A stretch of DNA of 17,749 nucleotides from DATAVB01 sp040414495. GTDB lineage: Bacteria > Actinomycetota > Actinomycetes > Mycobacteriales > QHCD01. The number at the start of each line of letters is the position of its first letter. Position 1 is the stretch's first letter. Below the pieces are notes generated by a model. It saw only the letters and a list, made by a program, of their open reading frames with translations, was not told the origin of the DNA and did not search any database. Location of the stretch: assembly GCA_040414495.1 (NCBI GenBank), contig JBEDUI010000166.1, positions 1-17,749 of the forward strand. The letters are read 5' to 3'. Position numbers and translations under genes: made by a program. Positions 1 to 6,383 of the stretch are shown in pieces.

Positions 1-1
1 G

Positions 2-430
2 CCTCCTGCGTCGAGCACCCCGCCGGAATCCAGCATGCCCGCGGAATCGAGCACCCCGCCGGAATCCAGCATGCCTGCCGGGTCGAGTGCACCTTCGGAG
101 TCCAGCACCCCGCCGGAATCCAGCATGCCCGCGGTTTCGTCCACCTCGCTGGAATCGTCCACGCCGCCGGAGTCGAGCACACCACCCGGTTCGAATTCGC
201 CTTCGGAATCCACCACACCCACGGCAAGCTCGTCGACCACGATGGCCGCGGCGTCGCCCACCAGCACCGCCTTCACTCCTGGTCCGGGGCTCACCGGTGA
301 CACCGGTCGTTCCGGGTCCAGCGGCCCGAACCTCATCCTCATGGGGGTCGGCGGCGCGCTGATCATCGCCAGCTTCGGCCTTTTCTCGGTCGGACTGCGC
401 CGCCGGAGCACCACGGCACAACCTGAATAA
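2..430 (+). CDS. Ser/Thr/Pro-rich repeat surface protein, C-terminal part (5' end outside window)
   Basis: The frame is open from the first bases, so the true start lies upstream; 142 codons are visible. The first ~75 residues are low-complexity, built on a six-residue theme (SSTPPE and variants), and read as an extended, probably glycosylated or wall-spanning stalk. A Gly/Ser linker follows, then a hydrophobic segment (LILMGVGGALIIASFGLFSV) and an Arg-rich tail ending at 430. This is the architecture of a C-terminally anchored surface protein with stop-transfer charges. No canonical LPXTG sorting motif is visible; the nearest string is LTGDTG just before the hydrophobic segment, so sortase attachment is only a possibility. 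A strong hairpin follows the stop directly. Function is unknown. The reading frame is well supported by composition and by the topology of the end. Confidence 0.75.
   Translation, partial: PPASSTPPESSMPAESSTPPESSMPAGSSAPSESSTPPESSMPAVSSTSLESSTPPESSTPPGSNSPSESTTPTASSSTTMAAASPTSTAFTPGPGLTGDTGRSGSSGPNLILMGVGGALIIASFGLFSVGLRRRSTTAQPE
14..129 (+). repeat. Three exact 26-nt copies within an 18-nt-unit coding repeat
   Basis: The same 26 bases occur at 14-39, 50-75 and 104-129. The offsets of 36 and 54 nt are multiples of an 18-nt (six-codon) unit. They encode STPPESSMP in the surface protein. Degenerate copies of the unit continue to about 210. Confidence 0.85.
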
Positions 431-446
431 ACCGCAGTCAGCCAGG

Positions 447-483
447 CCGATGGCCACTGTCCGTTTCGGACAGTGGCCATCGG
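447..483. terminator. Bidirectional terminator hairpin between convergent genes
   Basis: A perfect 16-bp inverted repeat (447-462 with 468-483) has a 5-nt loop. It lies 16 nt after the stop of the rightward surface-protein gene and 53 nt beyond the stop of the leftward secreted-protein gene. There is no long T-tract, as is common in actinobacterial terminators. Its core, TGTCC-N5-GGACA, also resembles a repressor dyad, but the length of the stem and its place between convergent stops favour termination. Confidence 0.8.
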
Positions 484-536
484 TATTCTCAGGACGGAGC
501 CGGCTGGTTAATGCGGCCCGCTTCCTCGAGGCGGAA

Positions 537-1052
537 TCAAGTGCAGGCTCCGCGGACGTTGGGCAACAGGCACCCGGTGGAGAACGTCCCCGGAATCGGC
601 TCAGTGATTCCGTTGGTGTTGTCGGTGATCGATACGCTGGTGTAGCTCACCTCGGCAGTCTGCAGGGACTGACCGGATGGGCAGCTGAAGCCGCTGCCCG
701 GTGGCGGCGGGGTCAGGGTCAGCGCTTCCGTGACCTGCCCGTTCTTGCCGGAGCTGAACGTGCCGGACGCGGTCACCGGACCGCTCGCGCTGGTCTTGTT
801 GGATGCAGACGGGTTCGCACCGCCCTTGTTGACGCATACGTAGGTCGCTGAGGCGTTGGCGCTCGCCGTGTAATTGATGAGCTGATTGTTGCCCAGGCCC
901 GCTTCCTTGAAGGATACCTTGAGGTTGGGTCCGCTCAGAGTGGCGCTCGCGCTGACGAAGTGTGGACTTTGCGCCTGCGCCGGAAGCGCGAATGCCAATA
1001 TCAATACCAATGGCGCGCAGAGTGCGCCAAGTATGATGAGAAGTCGCTTCAT
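537..1052 (-). CDS. Small secreted protein of unknown function
   Basis: 171 aa. The frame is open further upstream, but the start at 1052 is preferred because it begins a textbook Sec signal peptide: MKR, a hydrophobic core LLIILGALCAPLVLILAFAL, then the site PAQAQ. A purine-rich GGGGG stretch lies upstream. The mature part (~145 aa) is rich in Ser, Thr, Gly and Asn with alternating polar/hydrophobic stretches, suggesting a beta-rich exported domain. It has three or four Cys (VCVNKG, FSCPSG, STGCL, GACT) that could form disulfides outside the cell. No catalytic motif is evident and I do not recognise the family. It converges on the surface-protein gene through the shared terminator and has its own long upstream region. 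Confidence 0.8.
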   Translation of the reverse strand: MKRLLIILGALCAPLVLILAFALPAQAQSPHFVSASATLSGPNLKVSFKEAGLGNNQLINYTASANASATYVCVNKGGANPSASNKTSASGPVTASGTFSSGKNGQVTEALTLTPPPPGSGFSCPSGQSLQTAEVSYTSVSITDNTNGITEPIPGTFSTGCLLPNVRGACT

Positions 1053-1393
1053 GAAAAGGCCCCCGATACCGTGCTTTGAGACAACAGCCTGTCCGGTCTC
1101 GGCGGCGGAGCACGAGCTTGGCAGTATGTGTGTCGCGGAAACAATGTCATGGCTCCCCCCGTGCACGGCCAAAACAAGGGTTCCAAGGACTGCGTCGATA
1201 CAGTCGCAGAATTGGTTGTCGAAAAACGCTAGTCGTAGTGACAACGAATGTCGATACGTAGCGGTGCGGAGGCAAGACGCTCTGGACCGTATCCGGCGCT
1301 CAATCCTGCAGCACCTATCCCGTCGCGGCAAGCGACTAGCCCGTGACGTAAATGAGGCACGAAGCGCTGACAGTACTGGGTCCAACCCGGATA

Positions 1394-1408
1394 TGTCCTG
1401 TTAGGACA
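1394..1408. promoter_or_regulatory. Short dyad TGTCC-N5-GGACA, possible operator
   Basis: Perfect six-base arms (TGTCCT and AGGACA) surround a 3-nt centre. The same TGTCC-N5-GGACA skeleton occurs inside the 447-483 hairpin. The site is about 340 nt upstream of the leftward secreted-protein gene. No regulator can be assigned. Confidence 0.3.
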
Positions 1409-1546
1409 GTTCGGCTGGAGCTGCGAAGACAAAATTCGCGACTGCCCACCGAGGTGCTGTCCCGTCCTGTGGCTGGCATCGACTGGCCGAAGCGAACGAA
1501 AGGGACCGAACGAAACTTGTATTACGACTACGAATCTGTTTGGAAG

Positions 1547-1593
1547 CCGGGGCGTGCGGGCGCGTGGTGGGGGTCGCCAGCCGCACGCCCCGG
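1547..1593 (-). terminator. GC-rich 13-bp stem-loop after the sigma-factor operon
   Basis: Perfect 13-bp arms (1547-1559 with 1581-1593) enclose a 21-nt loop. The hairpin is 33 nt past the stop of the leftward sigma-partner gene, with no other gene to terminate nearby. There is no strong T-run. Confidence 0.6.
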
Positions 1594-1602
1594 AGCTCAG
1601 CG

Positions 1603-1634
1603 GGACACTGAGGCGGTTACGTCACTCAGTGTCC
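1603..1634 (-). terminator. 10-bp hairpin spanning the stop codon of the sigma-partner gene
   Basis: Perfect arms 1603-1612 and 1625-1634 have a 12-nt loop. The right arm contains the TGA stop (1628-1626 on the minus strand). It probably acts with the 1547-1593 stem as a tandem terminator or 3'-end stabiliser. Confidence 0.5.
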
Positions 1635-2486
1635 ATTGTGGTGCGAGCCGGGATTTCCCTCCGTCGGCGGATTACCGGTCGGATGGGACATCGGCTTGCC
1701 GGTCGGATGGGACGTCGGCTTGCTGGTCGGGTGAGACGTCGGCTTACCGGTCGGGTGGTGTGATTTCTCCGTCTGACCAGGAGGAGTGGACGGCTTACTG
1801 CTCGGCGCCGGATTGTCCTTGCTGGCCAGCAGTTTCGTGCACCACGAGGTGACCGAGCTTTTCCCGCCGGCGGCGTTGACGAGATAGGTGAATGCTGGGT
1901 TTTCGTCGGCCTTACCCGGGTTGTCGGGGCGGGCCAGCCAGGCGCGGCACAGACCGACCAGCGACGGCGACGGGCTCGCCGAGGGATGTTTGAGCGCCGG
2001 GCTGGCGCCGTGGGTCGCCGAGGCCCCCTTCGATGCCACGGCGGACTTTGTCGCTGTGGCCGACGGCTCGGCGGGAACAGCCGTCGGTACGTGGGTGCGC
2101 GCGGTCGCCGCGCCGTGCGAGGAATGTGGCAGCGGGCTTGGCAGATCGCCCGTGCTGGCGGCGTATGCCACGCCGCCGACGGCGGCGGTTGAGGCGGTGA
2201 TCGCCAGCACCTTCGCCGCAAGGACTTTCCCGGCCAGACTCTTGAGCATTGATGGTCTCCGCTGTGTGGTGGGGGAATGCACGACCGATGCCGGATCGGC
2301 AAAGGCCGTCAATGCGGCATCCAGCCCCGCGCTTTCCCCCCGGGCGCCCGGTGCCCGCAACGCGGACACGACTTCATTCAGCGGATCAGGCGCCGTTGGC
2401 CGGCCCTCGAGAATTCGCTCGAGGTGCGCGGCATTTCTGCGTAGGGATTGGTGTCGCATCGCTGTATGAGCGCCGTTGCGTCGCAT
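1626..2486 (-). CDS. Putative membrane-anchored sigma-factor partner (anti-sigma-like) with His/Pro/Thr repeat tail
   Basis: 286 aa. The start at 2486 is chosen because it lies 4 nt past the sigma-factor stop and is preceded by GGGGTGG; ATGs at 2507 and 2459 are alternatives. Three parts are visible. A cytosolic N-terminus (~75 aa) contains LNEVVSALRAPGARGE and GLDAALTAFAD, a pattern I associate with proteins encoded after ECF sigma factors in actinobacteria. One transmembrane segment follows (KVLAITASTAAVGGVAYAAS). The rest is an exported Ala/Ser/Thr/Pro-rich region holding a small domain with two Cys (LCRAWLARPDN and TSWCTKLL), then a tail of HPTGKPTS octapeptides. The layout fits a sensor that holds the sigma factor at the membrane. 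That role is inferred from position and topology; no HxxxCxxC zinc anti-sigma motif is present. Confidence 0.7.
   Translation of the reverse strand: MRRNGAHTAMRHQSLRRNAAHLERILEGRPTAPDPLNEVVSALRAPGARGESAGLDAALTAFADPASVVHSPTTQRRPSMLKSLAGKVLAAKVLAITASTAAVGGVAYAASTGDLPSPLPHSSHGAATARTHVPTAVPAEPSATATKSAVASKGASATHGASPALKHPSASPSPSLVGLCRAWLARPDNPGKADENPAFTYLVNAAGGKSSVTSWCTKLLASKDNPAPSSKPSTPPGQTEKSHHPTGKPTSHPTSKPTSHPTGKPMSHPTGNPPTEGNPGSHHNGH
1675..1758 (-). repeat. 24-bp tandem repeat (3.5 copies) coding for the KPTSHPTG tail
   Basis: Units at 1675-1698, 1699-1722 and 1723-1746 and a half unit at 1747-1758 differ by only a few bases. On the minus strand they encode octapeptides of the form KPTSHPTG. 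The near identity implies recent slippage, so copy number may vary between strains. Confidence 0.9.
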
Positions 2487-2490
2487 CGCG

Positions 2491-3105
2491 TTACACCACC
2501 CCGTCATTTTTCGATCGGTCGAATGTGCTGCCATCCAATTTGCGGCCCAATGCTTTCAGCCCGCGATGCGCCGCGACACGTACCGCCCCAGCGCGTTTTC
2601 CCAATACGGCCGCGGCGGCATTCGCATCGAGTCCCAGCACGGTTCGCAGCAGTACGGCTTCGGCCTGATCGCGAGGAAGTGTCGCGATAAGCGCCAACGC
2701 GGCGGCGGTGGAAATCGACTCCGCGGCCGTGGCGGCGGTGTCGTCATTGGCCGGCCGGTCCAGGTACATCGTGTCCATCGGTACGGCGGGTCGGCGTACC
2801 GCGGCGCGTTTCATATCCAGCGCCCGGTTACGAACCACCGTCGCCGCCCAGCCGCGGAATGCCCGCAGGTCGCCGGAGAAATTACGCAGATCGCGAGCGA
2901 TCTGCAGCCACGCCTCCGCGGTCACGTCGTCGGCGTCCTGCCCGACCAGGATTGCGGCGTACCGCAGCAGCCGTGGCTGCGTGTCGCGGTAGAGAACCGC
3001 GAATGCGTCGCTGCTGCCCGAGCGCGCGAGCTCCACCACATCCGCGGCCTCAGCATTTACCGTCAACGCGGAAGGTCGGCTCTGGCGTCCATGCACTTCC
3101 GTCAT
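2491..3105 (-). CDS. ECF-type RNA polymerase sigma factor
   Basis: 204 aa from the ATG at 3105. Region 2 is recognisable by DAFAVLYRDTQPRLLRYA, the DADDVTAEAWLQIARDL core-binding stretch and FRGWAATVVRNRALDMKR (-10 recognition). Region 4 is ALIATLPRDQAEAVLLRTVLG followed by the helix-turn-helix DANAAAAVLGKRAGAVRVAAHRGLKAL. It should direct RNA polymerase to a small regulon controlled by the membrane protein encoded 4 nt downstream. An in-frame ATG at 3141 would add 12 residues, but its only AGGAGG is 17 nt away. The 3105 start has no good ribosome site of its own but overlaps, as ATGA, the stop of a short frame that does have one. The family assignment is firm; the start is uncertain. Confidence 0.88.
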   Translation of the reverse strand: MTEVHGRQSRPSALTVNAEAADVVELARSGSSDAFAVLYRDTQPRLLRYAAILVGQDADDVTAEAWLQIARDLRNFSGDLRAFRGWAATVVRNRALDMKRAAVRRPAVPMDTMYLDRPANDDTAATAAESISTAAALALIATLPRDQAEAVLLRTVLGLDANAAAAVLGKRAGAVRVAAHRGLKALGRKLDGSTFDRSKNDGVV

Positions 3106-3155
3106 CGGCGCAGGCCGTGGTGGTGCGCACGTCTGGTACATGCCGGATGCCGCAC
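3102..3155 (-). CDS. Possible 17-codon leader peptide coupled to the sigma-factor gene
   Basis: A GTG at 3155 sits 3 nt after AGGAGG, the best ribosome-binding site upstream of the sigma factor. The frame encodes VRHPACTRRAHHHGLRR and stops at 3102, overlapping the sigma-factor ATG at 3105 as ATGA. The peptide has six Arg and four His, three of the His consecutive, which could make its translation sensitive to arginyl- or histidyl-tRNA supply. It may equally be chance, with the sigma factor starting at 3141. Confidence 0.35.
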   Translation of the reverse strand: MRHPACTRRAHHHGLRR

Positions 3156-3443
3156 GATCCTCCTCGTTATCCGTTCCATGTCGCAGTTCCGTGGCGCACC
3201 AATGGCGCTAGCCCTCAGAGCGTCGCACGCCGCCGCGGTGTTACTCGCGGCCCGACTATTTCGATATTTCCCTTGCGGCAGCAGCGTTGTAGCCCACAAA
3301 TGACCTGTCCAGGTGAATTGACCAGGGCCATATGGCCGAAATGTGAACGGCCGGGGTGGTGTACGTCGTCCGGACGGGCCAGTATGTCCGCGGCAGGCGA
3401 CCCTCCCGAAGACGCGGGGGCGCTAATCGCGAGGGAGGGCCGC
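3156..3443. promoter_or_regulatory. Divergent intergenic region between the sigma factor and the protease
   Basis: About 290 nt with no convincing gene. It holds a perfect 12-bp palindrome GGCCATATGGCC (3326-3337). Rightward, TTGACC (3318-3323) followed after 18 nt by TGTGAA is a weak promoter candidate for the protease. On the minus strand GGAAC occurs twice (within 3170-3205), like the -35 element of many ECF promoters, which would fit autoregulation of the sigma gene; no matching -10 was established. Confidence 0.4.
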
Positions 3444-4619
3444 GTGAGAAAACGTCTGTTCATCGGTGGTCTGGCATTGGCCGCAATAGGACTGGGTGCG
3501 GTCCCAGTGGCGGCGCAGACCGCGGGAGCGGCTCCTTCGGTCACCCACCGCAACGCGCACGTCTGCAGTACGCCGGCGGCGGGCAGTGCGGGTTGTGCCG
3601 CAATCCGGCATGAGGCCGTTTCGGCTAGCAACAAGCCGGTGCGCAACGCCACCCCGTCTGGTTATGGTCCCGCGGATATCCAGTCGGCGTACAACCTCGG
3701 TGGTGCGAGCGGAAGCGGAAAGACCGTCGCGATCGTGGATGCGTACGACGATCCGACCGCCGAAGCGGATCTGGCTGTGTACCGGAGCCAATTCGGCCTG
3801 CCGGCCTGCACCACGGCGAACGGATGTTTCAAGAAAGTCAATCAGAGCGGCGGTACCAAATACCCGGGGCGTAACGGCGGTTGGGCCGAGGAGATTTCGC
3901 TCGACCTGGATATGGTTTCGGCCACCTGCCCGGGCTGCCACATTCTGCTGGTCGAAGCCTCCAACGCTTCGTTTTCCAATCTGGGCGCCGCGGTGAATTA
4001 CGCCGCGAGCGTGCCGGGCGTCGCGGCAATCAGCAACAGCTACGGCGGTTCTGACAGCTCCGCGATTGCCGCGTACAACCACCCGGGCATCGCGATCACC
4101 GCCTCCACCGGCGACGCGGGCTACGGTGTTGAGTCGCCGGCCTCCTTCGACTCGGTGGTGGCGGTGGGTGGAACGTCGCTGAGCAAGGCGAGCAATTCCC
4201 GCGGCTGGTCCGAATCGGCGTGGAGCGGCGCCGGCTCCGGGTGTTCGACGCTGAATCCGAAGCCGTCCTGGCAGACCTCGGCGACGCAGTGCAGCGGGAA
4301 AGCGAATGCCGACGTATCGGCCGTCGCCGATCCGAACACCGGCGTGGCGGTCTACGACTCCACCAATTACCAAGGCTATTCCGGGTGGCTCGTGTTCGGT
4401 GGCACCAGCGCCTCCTCGCCGATCGTCGCCAGCGTGTACGCGATGTCGGGCAACACCTCCGGCAATCCCGCGTCCTACACCTGGGCACACGCCAGTTCGC
4501 TCAATGACGTGACCACCGGCGTCAACGGCAGTTGCTCACCGTCGGTGTGGTGTCACGCCGGAGCCGGCTGGGACGGACCGACCGGCCTCGGCACACCCAA
4601 CGGCACCAGCGGATTCTGA
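3444..4619 (+). CDS. Secreted sedolisin-like (S53) serine-carboxyl peptidase
   Basis: 391 aa. The GTG start at 3444 has GGAGG 5 nt upstream and begins a signal peptide (MRKR, hydrophobic core, cleavage near VAAQTAGA). The catalytic signature is complete: Glu150 and Asp154 in WAEEISLDLD, the oxyanion Asp224 in ASTGDAG, and the nucleophile Ser322 in GGTSASSP. The C-terminal WDGPTGLGTPNG fits the calcium-site region of the family. Cys122/128, Cys162/165 and Cys267/283 could form disulfides. The segment between signal and catalytic domain is only about 45 residues, so the long Pro-kumamolisin activation domain of classical sedolisins is missing. It should act outside the cell on peptides or proteins; substrate unknown. 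It is divergent from the ECF gene, and control by that sigma factor is possible but unproven. Confidence 0.88.
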   Translation: MRKRLFIGGLALAAIGLGAVPVAAQTAGAAPSVTHRNAHVCSTPAAGSAGCAAIRHEAVSASNKPVRNATPSGYGPADIQSAYNLGGASGSGKTVAIVDAYDDPTAEADLAVYRSQFGLPACTTANGCFKKVNQSGGTKYPGRNGGWAEEISLDLDMVSATCPGCHILLVEASNASFSNLGAAVNYAASVPGVAAISNSYGGSDSSAIAAYNHPGIAITASTGDAGYGVESPASFDSVVAVGGTSLSKASNSRGWSESAWSGAGSGCSTLNPKPSWQTSATQCSGKANADVSAVADPNTGVAVYDSTNYQGYSGWLVFGGTSASSPIVASVYAMSGNTSGNPASYTWAHASSLNDVTTGVNGSCSPSVWCHAGAGWDGPTGLGTPNGTSGF

Positions 4620-4628
4620 ACCTGCCAA

Positions 4629-4886
4629 TTACCGCCGTTCAAGATGCGGTGCGGGGTGCAGCGCAGCCAACCGGTCGCGGTACTCGGCCTCGTCGATCTC
4701 ACCGCGGGCGAACCGATCGGCCAGAATCTGCTCCGGGCTGCTTGTCGATGCGTGAGTGGATCCGCCCACCCAACGGACTACCAACACGATGACCGCGATG
4801 AGCAACGCCCAAAACGCAAGCATGCCCACCGACATGCCGAACCAGCCCCACGCGCTCATGTGGTCGTTGACATAACCGAACATCAT
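4629..4886 (-). CDS. Small SHOCT-domain membrane protein
   Basis: 85 aa. The start at 4886 is set by AGGAGG 6 nt upstream. The order is a short aromatic N-terminus (MMFGYVNDHMSAWGWFG), one transmembrane helix (MLAFWALLIAVIVLVVRWV), a Ser/Thr linker, and a C-terminal SHOCT motif (SPEQILADRFARGEIDEAEY followed by RDRLAAL). SHOCT is a short oligomerisation motif common at the ends of small actinobacterial membrane proteins; no specific function is known for this one. It converges on the protease gene with only 9 nt between stops. Confidence 0.88.
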   Translation of the reverse strand: MMFGYVNDHMSAWGWFGMSVGMLAFWALLIAVIVLVVRWVGGSTHASTSSPEQILADRFARGEIDEAEYRDRLAALHPAPHLERR

Positions 4887-5133
4887 GGCGAGCCTCCTGA
4901 AGGCTGAAACCAACCCATCAAGCCCACCGTCGCTCAGCCTGGGTGATTGCGGCAGAGACGTTCGGCACCAAACTGGCGACAAAGGTCCTACGTCACCGGG
5001 CGAGCAGGTTGCGTTACGCAACTCACCCGGGAACGGTTTTTGGGCACGGCCGCGGCCCGCTGGCGGCGCCGACGTGCCCGCGACCCAGGTCGCTGAGCGG
5101 GAGCGGTGGCGTTCGATGCGTCATACACCTACA
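4887..5133. other. Intergenic region with divergent promoters, no gene seen
   Basis: It separates the leftward SHOCT gene from the rightward XRE cassette. Apart from the dyad at 5008-5022 and the operator beginning at 5124, I see only GC-rich sequence, with no coding frame that has a plausible ribosome site. Confidence 0.5.
5008..5022. promoter_or_regulatory. 15-nt dyad GTTGCGTTACGCAAC, operator-like
   Basis: Perfect 7-bp arms surround a single central base, the form of a TetR/MarR-type or HTH operator. It lies 122 nt upstream of the SHOCT gene and 157 nt upstream of the XRE gene, so either could be controlled. Confidence 0.4.
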
Positions 5134-5175
5134 CTGAATCAGATATCGCGATCTTGATTCAGCCTGGGCGGTGTA
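5124..5175. promoter_or_regulatory. Composite dyad operator at the XRE-peptidase-PIN promoter
   Basis: The inner dyad CTGAATCA (5134-5141) / TGATTCAG (5155-5162) extends inward to AGAT/ATCT with one unpaired base. An outer pair, TACACC (5124-5129) and GGTGTA (5170-5175), flanks it, so the whole 52 nt is nearly symmetric and ends 3 nt before the XRE start. A -10-like TACACT (5130-5135) overlaps it. This is the expected position for autorepression by the XRE protein. Confidence 0.6.
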
Positions 5176-5178
5176 GCA

Positions 5179-5511
5179 ATGCCAAATGTCGGTGTCCTGG
5201 TCGAGCGCGCACGCATAGTTGCAGGTCTCAGTCAGCGTGGACTCGCGGACGCGACGGGAATCTCGCAGCCCACGCTGTCACGGATCATCTCCGGCGACCG
5301 GACGGCGAAGATGCCGGAAATTGTCCTGATCGCGCAGGCGACCGGACATACCGTCGCTCAACTCACCGGGCTGGGCGCGGTTGCCGATCGAGTGCAGTGC
5401 GCGGCACGCGCCACAAACGGCTCTGACATGGAACGCATGCGCGAGACGCTGCTGCACTTCCTTGAGATGGATGCGTACCTTGACGACCAGGCCATCCCCG
5501 TCGTGGCGTGA
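5179..5511 (+). CDS. XRE-family transcriptional regulator of the peptidase/PIN cassette
   Basis: 110 aa. Residues 7-60 form a Cro/C1-type helix-turn-helix (LVERARIVAGLSQRGLADAT, then GISQPTLSRIISGDRTAKMP and EIVLIAQATGHTVAQL). The C-terminal ~45 residues (VADRVQCAARATNGSDMERM and a final acidic helix LLHFLEMDAYLDDQ) may be the dimerisation or cleavage region. The start at 5179 is the only ATG fitting the full HTH; its ribosome site (GGCGG) is weak. A 52-nt dyad lies just upstream, and the stop overlaps the peptidase start as GTGA. In known systems of this type (ImmR/ImmA, DdrO/IrrE) the XRE protein represses its operon until the metallopeptidase cleaves it; that role here is inferred. Confidence 0.9.
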   Translation: MPNVGVLVERARIVAGLSQRGLADATGISQPTLSRIISGDRTAKMPEIVLIAQATGHTVAQLTGLGAVADRVQCAARATNGSDMERMRETLLHFLEMDAYLDDQAIPVVA

Positions 5512-6383
5512 CGAGCGGCCCGATGGACGCCGAAGCCGAAGGCCGCGCCGCGGCAGAGGAGTTTCGCAAGCAGCATCACCTTGGGGTGCAGCCGCTCGGT
5601 GATTTGGTGGCGATCATTGAGCAGGCGACCGGGATCGATGTGGCGGTGCTCGATGTGGGGCCCGACGAGCACGGTATGGCGATGCGGGATCCGAACCGCG
5701 ATGCCGTGTTCATCGGCATTGCCCGTACCGAGCACCCGATGCGCCAACGCAGCACGCTCGCTCATGAACTAGGTCATGTGATATTCGAGGACTGGGTCCA
5801 CGGCGATGCGGGCAATTGGAGCGAGCAAACACCCGTAGAAATTCGATGCCGGTCGTTTGCGCGGCACCTTCTCGTGCCAATTGCAGGTCTGAGAGAGTTT
5901 CTCGGCGACACAGACGCTGTGAGGCTGGTGACGCTGTCGGCAGTCGTTCAGCGATTCCTGGCCTCACCTGCAATCTCGGCGATCGCGTTGCATCAGGCCG
6001 GTTACATCGACGCTGGGGTCCGCAAGGAATGGGCGACCTATCAGACGCCGCAGCTGGCGGCTTTGTTCGGATGGATAGATCAATACCGCGCTTTGCAAGC
6101 CGGCTCAAATAGGCGGAGAACTCCGCAACGGCTCCTTGCTCGCGCGATTCTCGGCTACACCGAAGGAGTATTGCCGGCACAGGCTATTGCCACCCTGCGC
6201 CAAATCACCGTCGAACGGGCCGTTGCGGAAATGCGTCAAGCGGGTATTGGGCCAGCCGAAAGGCCTATCGCGTGGGCTGACGCCAGCGAACTACCGGAAG
6301 TCCACGCGGACACAACTGCTCTGGATGATGACCTCGATGCACCAGACGACGAGGACACGACAATAGAGCGAGAAGGCGGATGA
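5508..6383 (+). CDS. ImmA/IrrE-family zinc metallopeptidase
   Basis: 291 aa from the GTG at 5508; an ATG at 5523 is an alternative. The N-terminal domain has the family signature: His86-Glu-Leu-Gly-His90 (TLAHELGHVIFED), two zinc ligands and the catalytic Glu, followed by EIRCRSFARHLLVP, where Glu111 is the likely third ligand and FARHLLVP matches the usual FAxxLLxP. The sequence before it (DLVAIIEQATGIDVAVLDVG) is the typical lead-in. Residues ~125-200 are helical (VQRFLASPAISAIALHQAGY), as in IrrE-like proteins. An extra ~90-residue C-terminal region ends in a very acidic tail (DDDLDAPDDEDTTIEREGG) that could bind a partner. The predicted substrate is the XRE repressor encoded just upstream. 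It overlaps the PIN gene as ATGA. Confidence 0.92.
   Translation: MTSGPMDAEAEGRAAAEEFRKQHHLGVQPLGDLVAIIEQATGIDVAVLDVGPDEHGMAMRDPNRDAVFIGIARTEHPMRQRSTLAHELGHVIFEDWVHGDAGNWSEQTPVEIRCRSFARHLLVPIAGLREFLGDTDAVRLVTLSAVVQRFLASPAISAIALHQAGYIDAGVRKEWATYQTPQLAALFGWIDQYRALQAGSNRRRTPQRLLARAILGYTEGVLPAQAIATLRQITVERAVAEMRQAGIGPAERPIAWADASELPEVHADTTALDDDLDAPDDEDTTIEREGG

Larger units (their letters stand above)
1053..1625. other. 573-nt region between two leftward genes: terminators and a dyad, no convincing gene
   Basis: Open frames here are antisense to neighbours or lack ribosome sites and recognisable protein sequence. The right end carries two hairpins that probably terminate the sigma-factor operon. 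The middle has a short dyad, TGTCC-N5-GGACA, at 1394-1408. The left part must hold the promoter of the secreted-protein gene, but no clear -35/-10 pair was found. Confidence 0.6.

Noticed and set aside
886..1404. Rightward 172-codon frame over the secreted-protein gene and its upstream region
   Set aside because: It is antisense to the signal-peptide protein, with no ribosome site and no recognisable sequence.
1675..1758. Short regular repeats as a CRISPR array
   Set aside because: The units are contiguous without spacers and encode an octapeptide in frame.
1352..1852. Rightward frame with repeated SDGTSACR units
   Set aside because: It is the antisense reading of the 24-bp tandem repeat in the sigma-partner gene, with no ribosome site.
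3105..3141. Sigma-factor start at the ATG at 3141
   Set aside because: Its AGGAGG is 17 nt away, too far for normal initiation. It is kept as an alternative but not preferred.
3423..4490. Leftward open frame (355 codons) antisense to the S53 protease
   Set aside because: It is an Arg/Gly-rich shadow of a gene with a full catalytic signature.
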